DNA of 64,000 nucleotides, from the NCBI GenBank assembly GCA_035628915.1, contig DASPIW010000040.1, positions 1 to 64,000 on the forward strand, written 5' to 3'. Shown here in pieces: positions 49,838-59,453 of the stretch (its first letter is position 1; the number at the start of each line of letters is the position of its first letter). The translations under genes and the position numbers were made by a program. The notes below the pieces were generated by a model that was given only the letters and a program-made list of their open reading frames with translations, ran no database searches and was not told where the DNA came from. Source of the stretch: JARBUG01 sp035628915 (GTDB lineage Bacteria > Bacillota > Sulfobacillia > Symbiobacteriales > Symbiobacteriaceae).

Positions 49838-49865
49838 GCGGAGGGGCCATTCCCAGCCCCTCCGC
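49838..49865. terminator. Terminator hairpin
   Basis: GCGGAGGGGC / GCCCCTCCGC stem between the DUF1360 gene and the second RRM gene. Confidence 0.6.
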
Positions 49866-49896
49866 CGCCGTGTGTATGAGTGAGACAGTAGCGGCC

Positions 49897-50166
49897 CTAC
49901 CGGCGCGGCCCCCGCCGTTCGGGCCTTGGCTGCGCTTCGTTGACGGTGAGCGATCGGCCTGCCCATTCGGCGCCGTTGAGCGCTTCAATGGCGGCGGCGG
50001 CAGTCTCTTCCTTCACTTCGACGAAGCCGAAGCCACGGGACTTGCCGGTTTCGCGGTCGGTGACCACGCGGGCGGACATGACCTCGGCGTACTGCGAAAA
50101 AGCACGCACCAGGTCCTCCTCCGTCACGGCCCACGGCAAGTTTCCAACATATAGGGTCTTGGCCAT
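49897..50166 (-). CDS. RRM RNA-binding protein (second copy)
   Basis: 89 aa from ATG 50166; a GTG upstream adds four residues. RNP2 L-Y-V-G-N-L and RNP1 R-G-F-G-F-V-E-V are intact. It is about 65% identical by eye to the protein at 48769, so this is a local duplication with two unrelated small genes now between the copies. Confidence 0.92.
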   Translation of the reverse strand: MAKTLYVGNLPWAVTEEDLVRAFSQYAEVMSARVVTDRETGKSRGFGFVEVKEETAAAAIEALNGAEWAGRSLTVNEAQPRPERRGPRR

Positions 50167-50320
50167 TCGTCCCCTCACACTCCGTAGTCAGATTCGGTCG
50201 AGCGTCAACCGCTTCCATTATAGCGGTTTCGCCCTATTTTGACAACTTTTCGGCGAATAAGGCGGGGACTTGGGGGCAATGCTAAAGCGCCAAGATGATA
50301 CCCGTAAGGAGGCCGCAGCA

Positions 50321-50728
50321 GTGCATTTGACCCTGACTGCCACCGGCATTTCGAGCAAGGTCAAACTCTGGACGGTGGAAGTGGACGACCGGGGCCACTG
50401 GGTGTATGAGAGCCGCTCCGTGGAGCACGCTGAAGGACACCTGACCGAAGGGGACCGCGCACAGCTCATCAGCCTGTATGAGAAGGTGGACTGGAGCCGG
50501 GAGGTCCTGAACAACCCCATCAGCGCGGATGACGACATCCACTTCCGCTTCTACGTGGTCCTGGCGGACGGAGACCGGCGCACCTACACCTTCAGCGAGG
50601 CGCTGAACCACGTCTCCTACCAGTTCCGGGACCTGGTCCACTTCCTGCGCCACAACGTGCTGGGCTCCGGCGACCCGGTCGGCCGCATTCCCGGGGAGAC
50701 CCACGACGCCCCACCTGCTGAGCATTAG
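50321..50728 (+). CDS. Protein of unknown function (135 aa)
   Basis: GTG 50321 lies nine bases after AAGGAGG. A soluble alpha/beta protein with D-D-R-G-H-W-V-Y-E-S-R-S and F-R-F-Y-V-V-L-A-D-G-D-R-R-T-Y-T-F; the central part looks like a beta-sheet module ending in a helix that could pair with partners. No signal peptide. Family not recognised. Confidence 0.6.
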   Translation: MHLTLTATGISSKVKLWTVEVDDRGHWVYESRSVEHAEGHLTEGDRAQLISLYEKVDWSREVLNNPISADDDIHFRFYVVLADGDRRTYTFSEALNHVSYQFRDLVHFLRHNVLGSGDPVGRIPGETHDAPPAEH

Positions 50729-50736
50729 AGTTGTGA

Positions 50737-50766
50737 GGCGCCAGGACCTTTGGGGGTTCTGGCGCC
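50737..50766. terminator. Terminator hairpin
   Basis: GGCGCCAGgACC / GGTtCTGGCGCC stem between the convergent gene at 50321 and the GGDEF-EAL gene. Confidence 0.65.
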
Positions 50767-50782
50767 GCTTGATTATCCTATG

Positions 50783-53572
50783 TCAGGAGGGGAGATCGCC
50801 CACACCAGCGTGCACCAGGTGCCTGTGGGCATACGGCAGGCGCAGGTTCCGACACTGCGCCATCACCGCCGCCCCCGAAATGGGCGCCGAATAGCGGTAT
50901 CCCTGCCCCACCATACACCCCATCGCCTTCAGAAGCCGCTCCTGCTCTTCCGTCTCAATGCCCTCGGCCACCGAACACATGCCGAGCGCGTGGGCCAGGT
51001 CGATGATGCCCTTGACCAGGGCCTGCTGACGAACACCGTCTGTCATGGCGCGTATGTAGGACTGGTCGATCTTCAGGATATCAATGGGTAAATCGTTTAG
51101 ATAGCTCAGGGCAGAATAGCCGATTCCGAAGTCGTCTACGGCGATTCGAACGCCCAGCCGGCGAATGGCCGCCAGCAGCGGGCCGGTCCGGGCTGACTCC
51201 CCTATGAGGCTGCTCTCCGTAATTTCCAGGACCAGAGACCGCGGGTGAAGGCCATTGTCGCCTAAGACCCGGGCGATGAGCTCCGGTAGGTCGGGCGTCA
51301 AAGAATGGCTTCCGGATAGATTCACGGCGATGAACGGGGGCTCCTCCCCATCAAAATGAAGCTGCAGGCGGCTGGCCAAGGCGCACGCCTCTTGTAGCAC
51401 CAACCGGTCGATCTCTCTGATCAGGCCGGCTTCTTCCGCCAGCGGGATGAACTCACTGGGAGAGAGCAGGCCGTGGGCGGGGTGCTGCCAGCGCACCAGC
51501 GCTTCGAACCCCAGTACTCGGTTCTCCCCGAAGGCCAATTCGGGTTGGAAGCGGATTACAAAATCGCCGCGGGTAACCGCAGTACGCATGTCCGCCTCCA
51601 TCTCCATCCGGCGGACCGCCGCTGCCAGCATGTGCGGTTCGAACAGGCAGTAGCGCCCCTTGCCCTGCGCCTTGGCGGCATACATGGCCACATCGGCGTC
51701 CCGGAGCACTCCATCGGCACTCTGCCCCGACCGGTCGCTGCTGGTCACGCCGATCGTGGTGAAGACCGAGACCTCCTTGCCGGAGATCCGGACCGGCATC
51801 AGCAGCGCAGTGATAATATCGGAGGCTAGCCTGACTCCATCTGCGTCACCGCTTCCTGCGAGGATCACCGCAAACTCATCGCCGCCCAGGCGGGCAACCG
51901 TATCCCGATTCGGCCGTGCGATCCGGGATAGCCGGGCCGCCACCTCCACCAGCAACTGGTCTCCCGCATCATGCCCGAGACTGTCATTGACGTTCTTGAA
52001 CTCATCGAGGTCTAAGAGCAGTACGGAAAAGGGCCCGTTGGCAATCGCCTGCTCCAGTCGTTCCCGGAACAGGCGTCGGTTTGCCAGACCGGTCAACGGA
52101 TCCGTGTACGCACGCCGCCGCATCTCCTCTTCGAGCCGGGTCCGGTCGGTTACATCCCGCGTGTTCAACATGAACCCTTGCACGTCGGGGTCGGACAACA
52201 GGTTGGTGATTACGTTCTCCGTGTGGCTCCACCGTTTCGCTTTCGTGGAGAGCATCCGCCAGCGCTCCATTCTTACGTCGCCGGCGTGAGCCCGCAGTCC
52301 CCGCAATAGGTCGGCAACCAGGGGTTGGTCGCCCGGATGAACCCACTGAATGAAGGGGGTCCCCAGCTTTTCAGCGAGGTCATCGCCGAAGATCCGGCTG
52401 CCGGAAGGGGTTTGGTAGAGGATGGTCCCGTCGCTGTCCAGGATGGAGATCACGTCGGATGAGTGCTGTAGCATGCTGCGAAAGCGCGATTCGCTGGTGC
52501 ACAACTGCTGATTCAGGCTGACGCTGCGCCGGAGCAGCAACCTGTTCTCCCGAATGACCAGAACCTGACGCAGCAGGACGATGCCTGTCACGAGCCCCGA
52601 AAACCATGCGGCCGCCCGAAACGTTGCGACGGGGCTCACATATGCCACCCACAGCAAATGGGCGTACGCACCGGCCGCACCTGCGTAGGGCAGCGCTGAC
52701 GCGATACTAACGCGGGGTTCTTCGTCGGCCCCTTGGCTTTGATCAGGCTCTGCGGGCGCCAGGTGCGCCCCCAACAAAAACAGGTACAATGCAGTGATTG
52801 TGAAGGCGTCCGAACGACCGCCCCTTATGTAGGTGCCACCAAGGCTCGGCCCCAGAAACATCACGCTGGAGAAGACTTCAAGCATCACTCCGAGGCCCAT
52901 GAGCAAGTAGGCTCTCCGGGCCCGGGGACTTCGGGACTCGAGCAGAAGGACGGTGGTGGCGTGCAGCAGGGACAGTGTCAAGAGCGGGCCGCCCATCGTT
53001 ACCACCTTGGTGAGCAGGTTCAGGTTGGCCTTCAGGGCGGGCGCCACCACATACAGCCACATCGCCATGGCGCCTAGCGCCATCACCAGACCGGAGTCCA
53101 ACCAAAGGCCGACCGCCTCTTCCACCGATCGGTCGGGGCTCCGCAGTCGCACCAGGCCAGCCAGAAGCAGTCCGAAGGAGAGCCCGAAGAAAGGCTCTAC
53201 AGGGGAGAAGGTCGGCCAGCGACTCAGCCAGTCTCCCCGGATCCACAGAATGTCACCGGTGAAGTGGGCCAGAAAGCCGGCGGCCACGAGGGAGAGACCG
53301 GCTCTCAGGCGTGGATGTTTCGCCCTCCGGGCGCCTGCGTAGGTCACGACGCCAACCGCCACTTCCATCGGCAGCAGCCCATACTTTCGGATGATTGTCT
53401 GAAAGTCCGGCCCCCCGTACTGCGCGATGAACCAGGCGTACCAGAGGAGCAGGTACACCCCTGCCAGGGCGACCATCCAGGCATGATGCCGGCCGAGCCA
53501 CGCCCAGGGTTGGGAACTTTCCCGCCGTATGTGAGTTGAGCTGCTGCCTTGCATGTGTCGTGCTGTGGTCAT
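50783..53572 (-). CDS. Membrane PAS–GGDEF–EAL bifunctional c-di-GMP protein
   Basis: 929 aa. About nine transmembrane helices (residues about 30–340) are followed by a PAS domain (about 360–480), GGDEF with R-L-G-G-D-E-F near 565, and EAL with F-E-A-L-V-R-W near 690 and D-D-F-G-I-G-Y-S later. Both catalytic motifs are intact, so it may synthesise and degrade c-di-GMP depending on the signal. Confidence 0.93.
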   Translation of the reverse strand: MTTARHMQGSSSTHIRRESSQPWAWLGRHHAWMVALAGVYLLLWYAWFIAQYGGPDFQTIIRKYGLLPMEVAVGVVTYAGARRAKHPRLRAGLSLVAAGFLAHFTGDILWIRGDWLSRWPTFSPVEPFFGLSFGLLLAGLVRLRSPDRSVEEAVGLWLDSGLVMALGAMAMWLYVVAPALKANLNLLTKVVTMGGPLLTLSLLHATTVLLLESRSPRARRAYLLMGLGVMLEVFSSVMFLGPSLGGTYIRGGRSDAFTITALYLFLLGAHLAPAEPDQSQGADEEPRVSIASALPYAGAAGAYAHLLWVAYVSPVATFRAAAWFSGLVTGIVLLRQVLVIRENRLLLRRSVSLNQQLCTSESRFRSMLQHSSDVISILDSDGTILYQTPSGSRIFGDDLAEKLGTPFIQWVHPGDQPLVADLLRGLRAHAGDVRMERWRMLSTKAKRWSHTENVITNLLSDPDVQGFMLNTRDVTDRTRLEEEMRRRAYTDPLTGLANRRLFRERLEQAIANGPFSVLLLDLDEFKNVNDSLGHDAGDQLLVEVAARLSRIARPNRDTVARLGGDEFAVILAGSGDADGVRLASDIITALLMPVRISGKEVSVFTTIGVTSSDRSGQSADGVLRDADVAMYAAKAQGKGRYCLFEPHMLAAAVRRMEMEADMRTAVTRGDFVIRFQPELAFGENRVLGFEALVRWQHPAHGLLSPSEFIPLAEEAGLIREIDRLVLQEACALASRLQLHFDGEEPPFIAVNLSGSHSLTPDLPELIARVLGDNGLHPRSLVLEITESSLIGESARTGPLLAAIRRLGVRIAVDDFGIGYSALSYLNDLPIDILKIDQSYIRAMTDGVRQQALVKGIIDLAHALGMCSVAEGIETEEQERLLKAMGCMVGQGYRYSAPISGAAVMAQCRNLRLPYAHRHLVHAGVGDLPS

Positions 53573-53749
53573 ACCTGTTCCTCACGTGGTAGAGAATAGA
53601 GCGAGTTGTCCGTTTCTCACACTTCCTGAATGGTGTGGGAGCAGAACTCGGCATCGTAGGTATTACTCCCCTGCAATTAGTTTTCCTTCAATTCTTGTTA
53701 AATATCGACACATCAGGCGAAGACCGCTGAGAAATGGCGGGCCATGCGC

Positions 53750-53783
53750 AAACAGGACCAGGGCAATCGCCCTGATCCTGTTT
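53750..53783. terminator. Hairpin between glyA and the GGDEF-EAL gene
   Basis: AAACAGGAcCAGGGC / GCCCTGaTCCTGTTT stem, located just downstream of glyA on the minus strand. The rest of 53573–53849 shows no gene. Confidence 0.75.
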
Positions 53784-53849
53784 CTAACGTGACTTTGTTG
53801 AGTCGAAAACGACTTTGTTAGCAACCTGGATCTGTGCGGCTTCCAGCGC

Positions 53850-55088
53850 CTAGTACTGAACCAGCGGGAAGCGGGAAGTCAAGGCCTTCACTTCGGCCCG
53901 GACTTCGGCAAGCTTGGCCTCGTCGCCCTTGGCGGTCAGGGCACGATCCATCAAGTCGGCGATGACGGCCATGTCAGCTTCCTTCATGCCGCGGGTCGTC
54001 GATGCCGGCGTGCCGACCCGGATGCCGGACGTGACGAACGGCTTCTCGGGGTCGTTGGGAATTGAATTCTTGTTGACCGTGATGCCCACTTCGTCCAGCA
54101 CGGCTTCAGCTTTCTTGCCCGTGATGCCTTTGGGGCGCAGGTCGACGAGCATCAGGTGGTTATCGGTGCCGCCGGTCACCAGGCGGAAGCCGCGCTCCAT
54201 CAGGGCGCCGGCCAGCACCTGGGCGTTCTTGACCACCTGGCCGCAGTACTCCTTATAGGCGGGGTCGGCCAGCTGCTTGAACGCCGTGGCCTTGGCCGCG
54301 ATGATGTGCATCAGCGGTCCGCCCTGCATGCCCGGGAAGACGGCCTTGTCGATGGCCTGGGCGAACTCCGCCTTGCACAGGATCGCGCCGCCCCGGGGCC
54401 CGCGCAGGGTCTTGTGCGTCGTTGTGGTGACGATGTGCGCATGCTCCATGGGGTTCGGATAGTACCCGGTGGCGGCCAGGCCGGCAAAGTGCGCCATGTC
54501 GACCATCAGGAGGGCGCCGACTTCGTCGGCGATCTCTCGGAAGCGCTTGAAGTCCAGGACCCGCGGGTAGGCAGAATAGCCGGCGACGATAATTTTCGGC
54601 TTGTTCTGCCGGGCCAGTTCAGCGACGGTATCCATATTGACCCGCTCGGTCTCCGGATCCAGGCCGTAGGCGACAAAGTTGTAGGTCTTGCCGCTGTAGT
54701 TGACCGGCGAACCGTGGGTCAGGTGCCCGCCCTGGGCCAGGTTCATGCCCAGCACCGTGTCGCCGGGGTTGAGGAAGGCGAAGTAGACGGCTGTGTTGGC
54801 GTTGGCGCCGGAGTGGGGCTGCACGTTGGCGTGGTCTGCCCCGAAGGCAGCCTTGAGCCGCTCCCTGGCCAGGTCTTCCACTTCGTCGACCACGTGGCAG
54901 CCGCCGTAGTAGCGCTTGCCGGGGTACCCCTCGGCATACTTGTTGGTCAGAACGCTGCCCGCCGCCTCCAGGACGGGCTGCGGCACGAAGTTCTCCGACG
55001 CGATCAGTTCGATGTTGTTCAGCTGCCGGGCCGCTTCCCGCTGGATGATCTCATATACTTCCGGGTCATAGGTTCTAAGATCGGCCAA
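53850..55088 (-). CDS. glyA: Serine hydroxymethyltransferase
   Basis: 412 aa, full length. PLP lysine in T-T-T-T-H-K-T-L-R-G-P-R-G-G; other signatures I-E-L-I-A-S-E-N-F and Y-A-E-G-Y-P-G-K-R-Y-Y. It interconverts serine and glycine with tetrahydrofolate and so joins the glycine cleavage genes upstream on the same strand. Confidence 0.97.
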   Translation of the reverse strand: MADLRTYDPEVYEIIQREAARQLNNIELIASENFVPQPVLEAAGSVLTNKYAEGYPGKRYYGGCHVVDEVEDLARERLKAAFGADHANVQPHSGANANTAVYFAFLNPGDTVLGMNLAQGGHLTHGSPVNYSGKTYNFVAYGLDPETERVNMDTVAELARQNKPKIIVAGYSAYPRVLDFKRFREIADEVGALLMVDMAHFAGLAATGYYPNPMEHAHIVTTTTHKTLRGPRGGAILCKAEFAQAIDKAVFPGMQGGPLMHIIAAKATAFKQLADPAYKEYCGQVVKNAQVLAGALMERGFRLVTGGTDNHLMLVDLRPKGITGKKAEAVLDEVGITVNKNSIPNDPEKPFVTSGIRVGTPASTTRGMKEADMAVIADLMDRALTAKGDEAKLAEVRAEVKALTSRFPLVQY

Positions 55089-55137
55089 AGTCTGTCGCCT
55101 CCCTGATGTGTTCCCCCGACCGGCGGGGACGGGGCTG

Positions 55138-55968
55138 CTATTTCTTCAGATTCCAGGTGTCGTTGCCATACTTGTCGCGGACCAATTCCGCAGCCTCTGC
55201 CTCCTCGGACGCCGTCAGGGCGCCGGGCGTCAGGTGCAGCTCCATACCCCTCGCAAAGCCCTGTGAGAAGGCTGAGCGGGCTTCGTTATACGATACATGG
55301 CGACCCAGGGCCTCGCGCAGGGTGACGGCCTTCTTGTGCATCCGCTCCGTCAGCTTCGGGCGCAGCTCCACGGGCACACGCATCAAGGTGAACAGGAGGG
55401 GCACGTCCATATCCAGCATAATCGAACCGTGCTGCAAAATCACGCCATCCTTGCGGGTCTGCGCGCTGCCCGCGGCCTTGCGGCCGTCCACCACCAGCTC
55501 ATAGGCCGAAGGCGTGTCGAAGCAGGCAGTGTGCACGCCGCCGGGGTCGGACCGCCGGGGGTCCATCTCCCCACCGGAAAGCTCCGCAGGCACGCTGAGG
55601 CAGCGGAACCCCTCCAGCAGGCCCTGCGACAGCTCTCGGTAAGTCTCGACCACGCCCCCGGGCAGCAGCTCCTCGTGAATCACCACGCTGTAAGTAAGCT
55701 CAATGTGGTGGAAGATCATGCGCCCGCCCGTGGGCCGGCGCACGTAGCCCCAGCCCCCGGCCCGAACGGCGTCCAGGTCGATCTCCTTCTCCATCGACTG
55801 GAAGTAGCCAATCGAGACCGCCGCCGGCTCCCAGCCATAGAACCGTAAGGTCGGCGGCACTTCGCCCCGCCCGTGTGCCCGCATGATCGCCTCATCGATG
55901 GCCATATTCTCCGGCCCCGGGTGATAGCCGCTATCAAGCAGACGCCATTCCTTCTCTTTCACTGTCAC
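55138..55968 (-). CDS. lipM: LipM-type octanoyltransferase
   Basis: 276 aa of the BPL/LplA fold: R-R-P-T-G-G-R-M-I-F-H, then the Cys-containing A-C-F-D-T-P-S-A-Y-E-L and G-R-K-A-A-G-S-A-Q-T-R. In Firmicutes LipM moves octanoate from acyl carrier protein onto GcvH, which is encoded four genes upstream. Placement between glyA and gcvPB supports this role. Confidence 0.88.
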   Translation of the reverse strand: MTVKEKEWRLLDSGYHPGPENMAIDEAIMRAHGRGEVPPTLRFYGWEPAAVSIGYFQSMEKEIDLDAVRAGGWGYVRRPTGGRMIFHHIELTYSVVIHEELLPGGVVETYRELSQGLLEGFRCLSVPAELSGGEMDPRRSDPGGVHTACFDTPSAYELVVDGRKAAGSAQTRKDGVILQHGSIMLDMDVPLLFTLMRVPVELRPKLTERMHKKAVTLREALGRHVSYNEARSAFSQGFARGMELHLTPGALTASEEAEAAELVRDKYGNDTWNLKK

Positions 55969-56034
55969 GCCATTGATCTCCTGTGCCTTGGAATATAGGT
56001 GAAATGATCAGAGTTTTCCGGCAATGAAGGCATT

Positions 56035-56143
56035 AGCCACGGAGGACACGGAAGTCACGGAATCGGAAACACGGAATAAAACACATTATAATATTTTGTT
56101 CCGCGTCGATCCATATTCCGTGTCCTCCGTGTCCTCCGTGGCT
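56035..56143. repeat. Long inverted repeat of CACGGAGGA units
   Basis: 29-nt arms at 56035–56063 and 56115–56143 pair at all but three or four positions and are built from repeated (C)ACGGAGGAC units, with a 51-bp A/T-rich loop. Similar 'ACGGAGGACACGGA' repeats are dispersed in several bacterial genomes. It sits between lipM and gcvPB. Confidence 0.75.
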
Positions 56144-56210
56144 GATTTCCCTGTCCCGAAAAGGAAGGGCAACGACCATAAAGGCCGCTGCCCCTTCAGA
56201 AAGCTAAGAT

Positions 56211-57665
56211 TCAATCGCCCCGGTAGCGGAGGTTGGGCTTGCGGGCAGCCAAAGCCTCGTCCAACCGGCCGACGACCGTGGTGTGAGGCGCCGACTTGAC
56301 CCGCTCGGGGTCTTCCTTCGCCTCTTTGGCAATCCGCTGCATCGCATCGATGAACCGGTCCAGTGTCGCCTTGTCCTCCGTCTCGGTCGGCTCGATCATG
56401 ATCGCCTCTTCGACGATCAACGGGAAGTAAATGGTCGGCGGATGGACGCCCTCATCCAGCAGCCGCTTGGCGATGTCGAGCGTCTTGACGCCGTGCTCGT
56501 TCCGGAGCGTCTTCGCCGACAGCACGCATTCGTGCATGCAGAACCGGTCGAAGGCCAAATCGTAGTAGTCGCGCAGTTTCGCCATGATATAGTTGGCGTT
56601 CAGCACGGCGTACTCGGAGACTTCCTTCAGCTCCGGGCCGTAGGCGAGGCAATATGCATACGCCCGCGCCACGACACCGAAGTTGCCGTAGTGTCCGTGC
56701 ACCTTGCCGATGGACTGCGGCCGGTTCCAGTCCCACACGTACTGCTCGCCCTGCATCTGCACCACCGGCACAGGCAGGAAGGGCTCGAGGATCTTCTTGA
56801 CGCCGACGGGGCCGCTGCCGGGGCCGCCGCCGCCGTGGGGCGTCGAGAACGTCTTATGCAGGTTGAGGTGGACCACGTCGAAGCCCATGTCGCCCGGACG
56901 GGCATAGCCCATGATGGCGTTCATGTTGGCGCCGTCGTAGTAGACCAGGCCGCCGGCCTTGTGGACGATGGCTGCGACTTCCGTCACGTTCGGGTCGAAG
57001 AGGCCCAGCGTGGACGGGTTGGTCATCATCAGGGCGGCGGTGTCGGCGCCCACAACCTCGCGAAGGGCCGCCAGGTCGACCGAGCCGTCCGCGTTCGACT
57101 TGACCGAGACGACCTCGAAGCCCGCCATGGCCGCCGTCGCCGGGTTGGTGCCGTGGGCGGAGTCGGGCACGATCACCTTCTTGCGGGCCAGGTCGGCGCG
57201 GGACTCGTGATAGGCCTTGATCAGCAGAATACCGGTCAGCTCGCCGTGGGCGCCCGCCGCGGGCTGCAGGGTCATCCGGTCCATGCCCGTCACTTCGCAG
57301 AGCCACTGCTCCATGGTATGCAGCATCTTCAGGTTGCCCTGGGCCGTCTCGGCGGGCTGCAGGGGATGGGCGAAGCCGACGCCGGGCATCCGGCAGACTT
57401 CCTCGTTCACCTTCGGATTGTACTTCATGGTACAGGAGCCCAGCGGATAGAAGTCGACGTCGACGCCGTGGTTGCGGCGGGAGAGCTGGGTGAAGTGGCG
57501 GACCGCCTCGATTTCGGAGACTTCGGGCAGGGCGGCGGGCTTCTGCCGCAGCAGCTCGGAGGGAATCAGGGACTCCAGGGCGACTTCAGGGACGTCACAC
57601 CGGGGGAAAGTGATGGCCCGCTTGCCGCTGGTGGACTTCTCAAAGATGAGAGGAACGGTGCTCAT
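56211..57665 (-). CDS. gcvPB: Glycine dehydrogenase (decarboxylating) subunit 2
   Basis: 484 aa. PLP lysine in L-N-L-H-K-T-F-S-T-P-H-G-G-G-G-P-G; also D-F-Y-P-L-G-S-C-T-M-K-Y-N-P. With GcvPA it forms the P-protein, which decarboxylates glycine and passes aminomethyl to lipoyl-GcvH. It begins right at the gcvPA stop. Confidence 0.96.
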   Translation of the reverse strand: MSTVPLIFEKSTSGKRAITFPRCDVPEVALESLIPSELLRQKPAALPEVSEIEAVRHFTQLSRRNHGVDVDFYPLGSCTMKYNPKVNEEVCRMPGVGFAHPLQPAETAQGNLKMLHTMEQWLCEVTGMDRMTLQPAAGAHGELTGILLIKAYHESRADLARKKVIVPDSAHGTNPATAAMAGFEVVSVKSNADGSVDLAALREVVGADTAALMMTNPSTLGLFDPNVTEVAAIVHKAGGLVYYDGANMNAIMGYARPGDMGFDVVHLNLHKTFSTPHGGGGPGSGPVGVKKILEPFLPVPVVQMQGEQYVWDWNRPQSIGKVHGHYGNFGVVARAYAYCLAYGPELKEVSEYAVLNANYIMAKLRDYYDLAFDRFCMHECVLSAKTLRNEHGVKTLDIAKRLLDEGVHPPTIYFPLIVEEAIMIEPTETEDKATLDRFIDAMQRIAKEAKEDPERVKSAPHTTVVGRLDEALAARKPNLRYRGD

Positions 57666-59009
57666 CTACTTCACCTCCCCGAGGGCGGCGACCAGGGCGT
57701 CGATTTCGCCCTTCGTCCGCTTTTCCGTCACGGCGATGGTCATGGCGTTGGGAATATGCGGGTAGTCGACCGAGGACGGAATGCCGCCCAGGATCTTCTT
57801 GCCCAGCAGCAGCTTGTTGATCTCGTCGGCCGGTTTCGGGCAGTTGACCGTGAACTCCTTGAAGAAGGCCGACTTGCAGGCCATCTGGTAGCCGGGCAGC
57901 TTCGCAATCCGGGCGGCGGCGTAGTGGGCCTTCTGCACGCAGAGGTTGGCGACTTCGCGTAAGCCCTCCTTGCCCACCAGCGTCAGGTAGACGGTCGCGG
58001 CCAGGGCGTTGAGCGCCTCGTTGGAGCAGATGTTGGAAGTCGCCTTCTCACGGCGGATGTGCTGCTCACGGGCCTGCAGGGTCAGGACGAACGCCCGCTG
58101 GCCGCGGGTGTCCAGCGTCGCGCCCACGATGCGGCCCGGAATCCGCCGGGCGAACTTCTCGCGGGTGGCCATCACGCCGAGGTACGGACCACCGAAGGAA
58201 GGCGCGTTGCCCAGGGACTGGCCTTCCGCCACGACGATGTCGGCGCCGTAGTTGCCCGGGGCTTCCAGCAGGGCCAGCGAAATCGGGTCGGCGCAGACGA
58301 CGTAGAGGCCGCCCTTGGCGTGGACCATCGCTTCAATGGCTCGCACCTGCTCGACGTGGCCCAGGAAGTTGGGCTGCTGGACGATGAAGCCCGCCACCTC
58401 TTCGGTAATCAGCCCGGCCAGCTTGTTCAAGTCAAGCTCGCAGTGGTCGAGGGGGGCCTCCACCACCTCGACGCCGATGCCGTGCATGTAGGTCTTGACC
58501 ACCCGCCGGTAGTTCGGGTGCACCGAACCGGCGATGACGACCTTCTTGCGGCCCGTCTGAGCCACAACCATGCCGGCGGCCTCAGCCAGGGCCGAGGCGC
58601 CGTCGTACATCGACGCGTTGGACAGGTCCATGCCCGTCAGCGCGCAGACCATCGACTGATACTCGTAAATCACCTGCAGCACGCCCTGGGAGATCTCGGG
58701 CTGGTACGGCGTGTAGGCCGTCAGGAACTCGCCCCGGCGCAGGAAGGTGTCCACGGCCGAGGGGATATAGTGATCATATGCTCCGCCGCCAAGGAAGCAG
58801 GCATAGTCCTGGAGATTTGCATTGGACTTGGTGAGTTCCGCGACGTGGGACAGAATCTCCATCTCTGTAATGGCGGGAGGAAGCTGCAAGGGCCTGGTCA
58901 GGCGCACGTCCGCGGGGATATTGGCAGCGAAAAGCTCCTCGGTGGAACTAACGCCGATATCCCGGAGCATGGCCGCCTTATCGGCCTGCGTAATCGGGAT
59001 ATAGCGCAT
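57666..59009 (-). CDS. gcvPA: Glycine dehydrogenase (decarboxylating) subunit 1
   Basis: 447 aa, starting M-R-Y-I-P-I-T and containing F-L-G-G-G-A-Y-D-H-Y-I-P and the C-terminal G-G-I-P region of GcvPA. It lacks the PLP lysine domain, as expected for this subunit. Tightly packed between gcvH and gcvPB. Confidence 0.96.
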   Translation of the reverse strand: MRYIPITQADKAAMLRDIGVSSTEELFAANIPADVRLTRPLQLPPAITEMEILSHVAELTKSNANLQDYACFLGGGAYDHYIPSAVDTFLRRGEFLTAYTPYQPEISQGVLQVIYEYQSMVCALTGMDLSNASMYDGASALAEAAGMVVAQTGRKKVVIAGSVHPNYRRVVKTYMHGIGVEVVEAPLDHCELDLNKLAGLITEEVAGFIVQQPNFLGHVEQVRAIEAMVHAKGGLYVVCADPISLALLEAPGNYGADIVVAEGQSLGNAPSFGGPYLGVMATREKFARRIPGRIVGATLDTRGQRAFVLTLQAREQHIRREKATSNICSNEALNALAATVYLTLVGKEGLREVANLCVQKAHYAAARIAKLPGYQMACKSAFFKEFTVNCPKPADEINKLLLGKKILGGIPSSVDYPHIPNAMTIAVTEKRTKGEIDALVAALGEVK

Positions 59010-59012
59010 CGG

Positions 59013-59402
59013 CTAGGCCTCCTCGATATGCTTCGCGTAAGCCGCTGCATCCAGCAGGGTGTCGAGTTCGGCGGGGTTGGCGAGCTCGACCTTGATGATC
59101 CAGCCGCCCTCGTAGGGGCTCTGGTTGACGGTCTCGGGGGCGTTTTCCAGCTCGGTGTTGACTTCCACGACCTTGCCGGAGACCGGGCAGTAAATGTCCG
59201 AGACGGTCTTGACTGACTCGACGACGCCGAACTGCTCATGGGCCTTCAGAACCCGACCGACGGCGGGCACTTCGACGAAAACCACGTCGCCCAGGTGATG
59301 CTGCGCATAGTCCGTGATGCCGACGATGCCGACGTTGCCTTCAACCTTGATCCACTCATGCTCCTTGGTGTAGCGCAGATTCGCAGGAACGTTGCCAGAC
59401 AT
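59013..59402 (-). CDS. gcvH: Glycine cleavage system H protein
   Basis: 129 aa. Lipoylation lysine in E-S-V-K-T-V-S-D; G-I-T-D-Y-A-Q near the start. It carries the lipoyl arm between P, T and L proteins. No gcvL is in the window, so a shared dihydrolipoamide dehydrogenase must be elsewhere. Confidence 0.97.
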   Translation of the reverse strand: MSGNVPANLRYTKEHEWIKVEGNVGIVGITDYAQHHLGDVVFVEVPAVGRVLKAHEQFGVVESVKTVSDIYCPVSGKVVEVNTELENAPETVNQSPYEGGWIIKVELANPAELDTLLDAAAYAKHIEEA

Positions 59403-59453
59403 AGGTGAGTACCTCCCTCTTATTTCGACGGGCCCGGCCGGGGTAAGCCCCGG

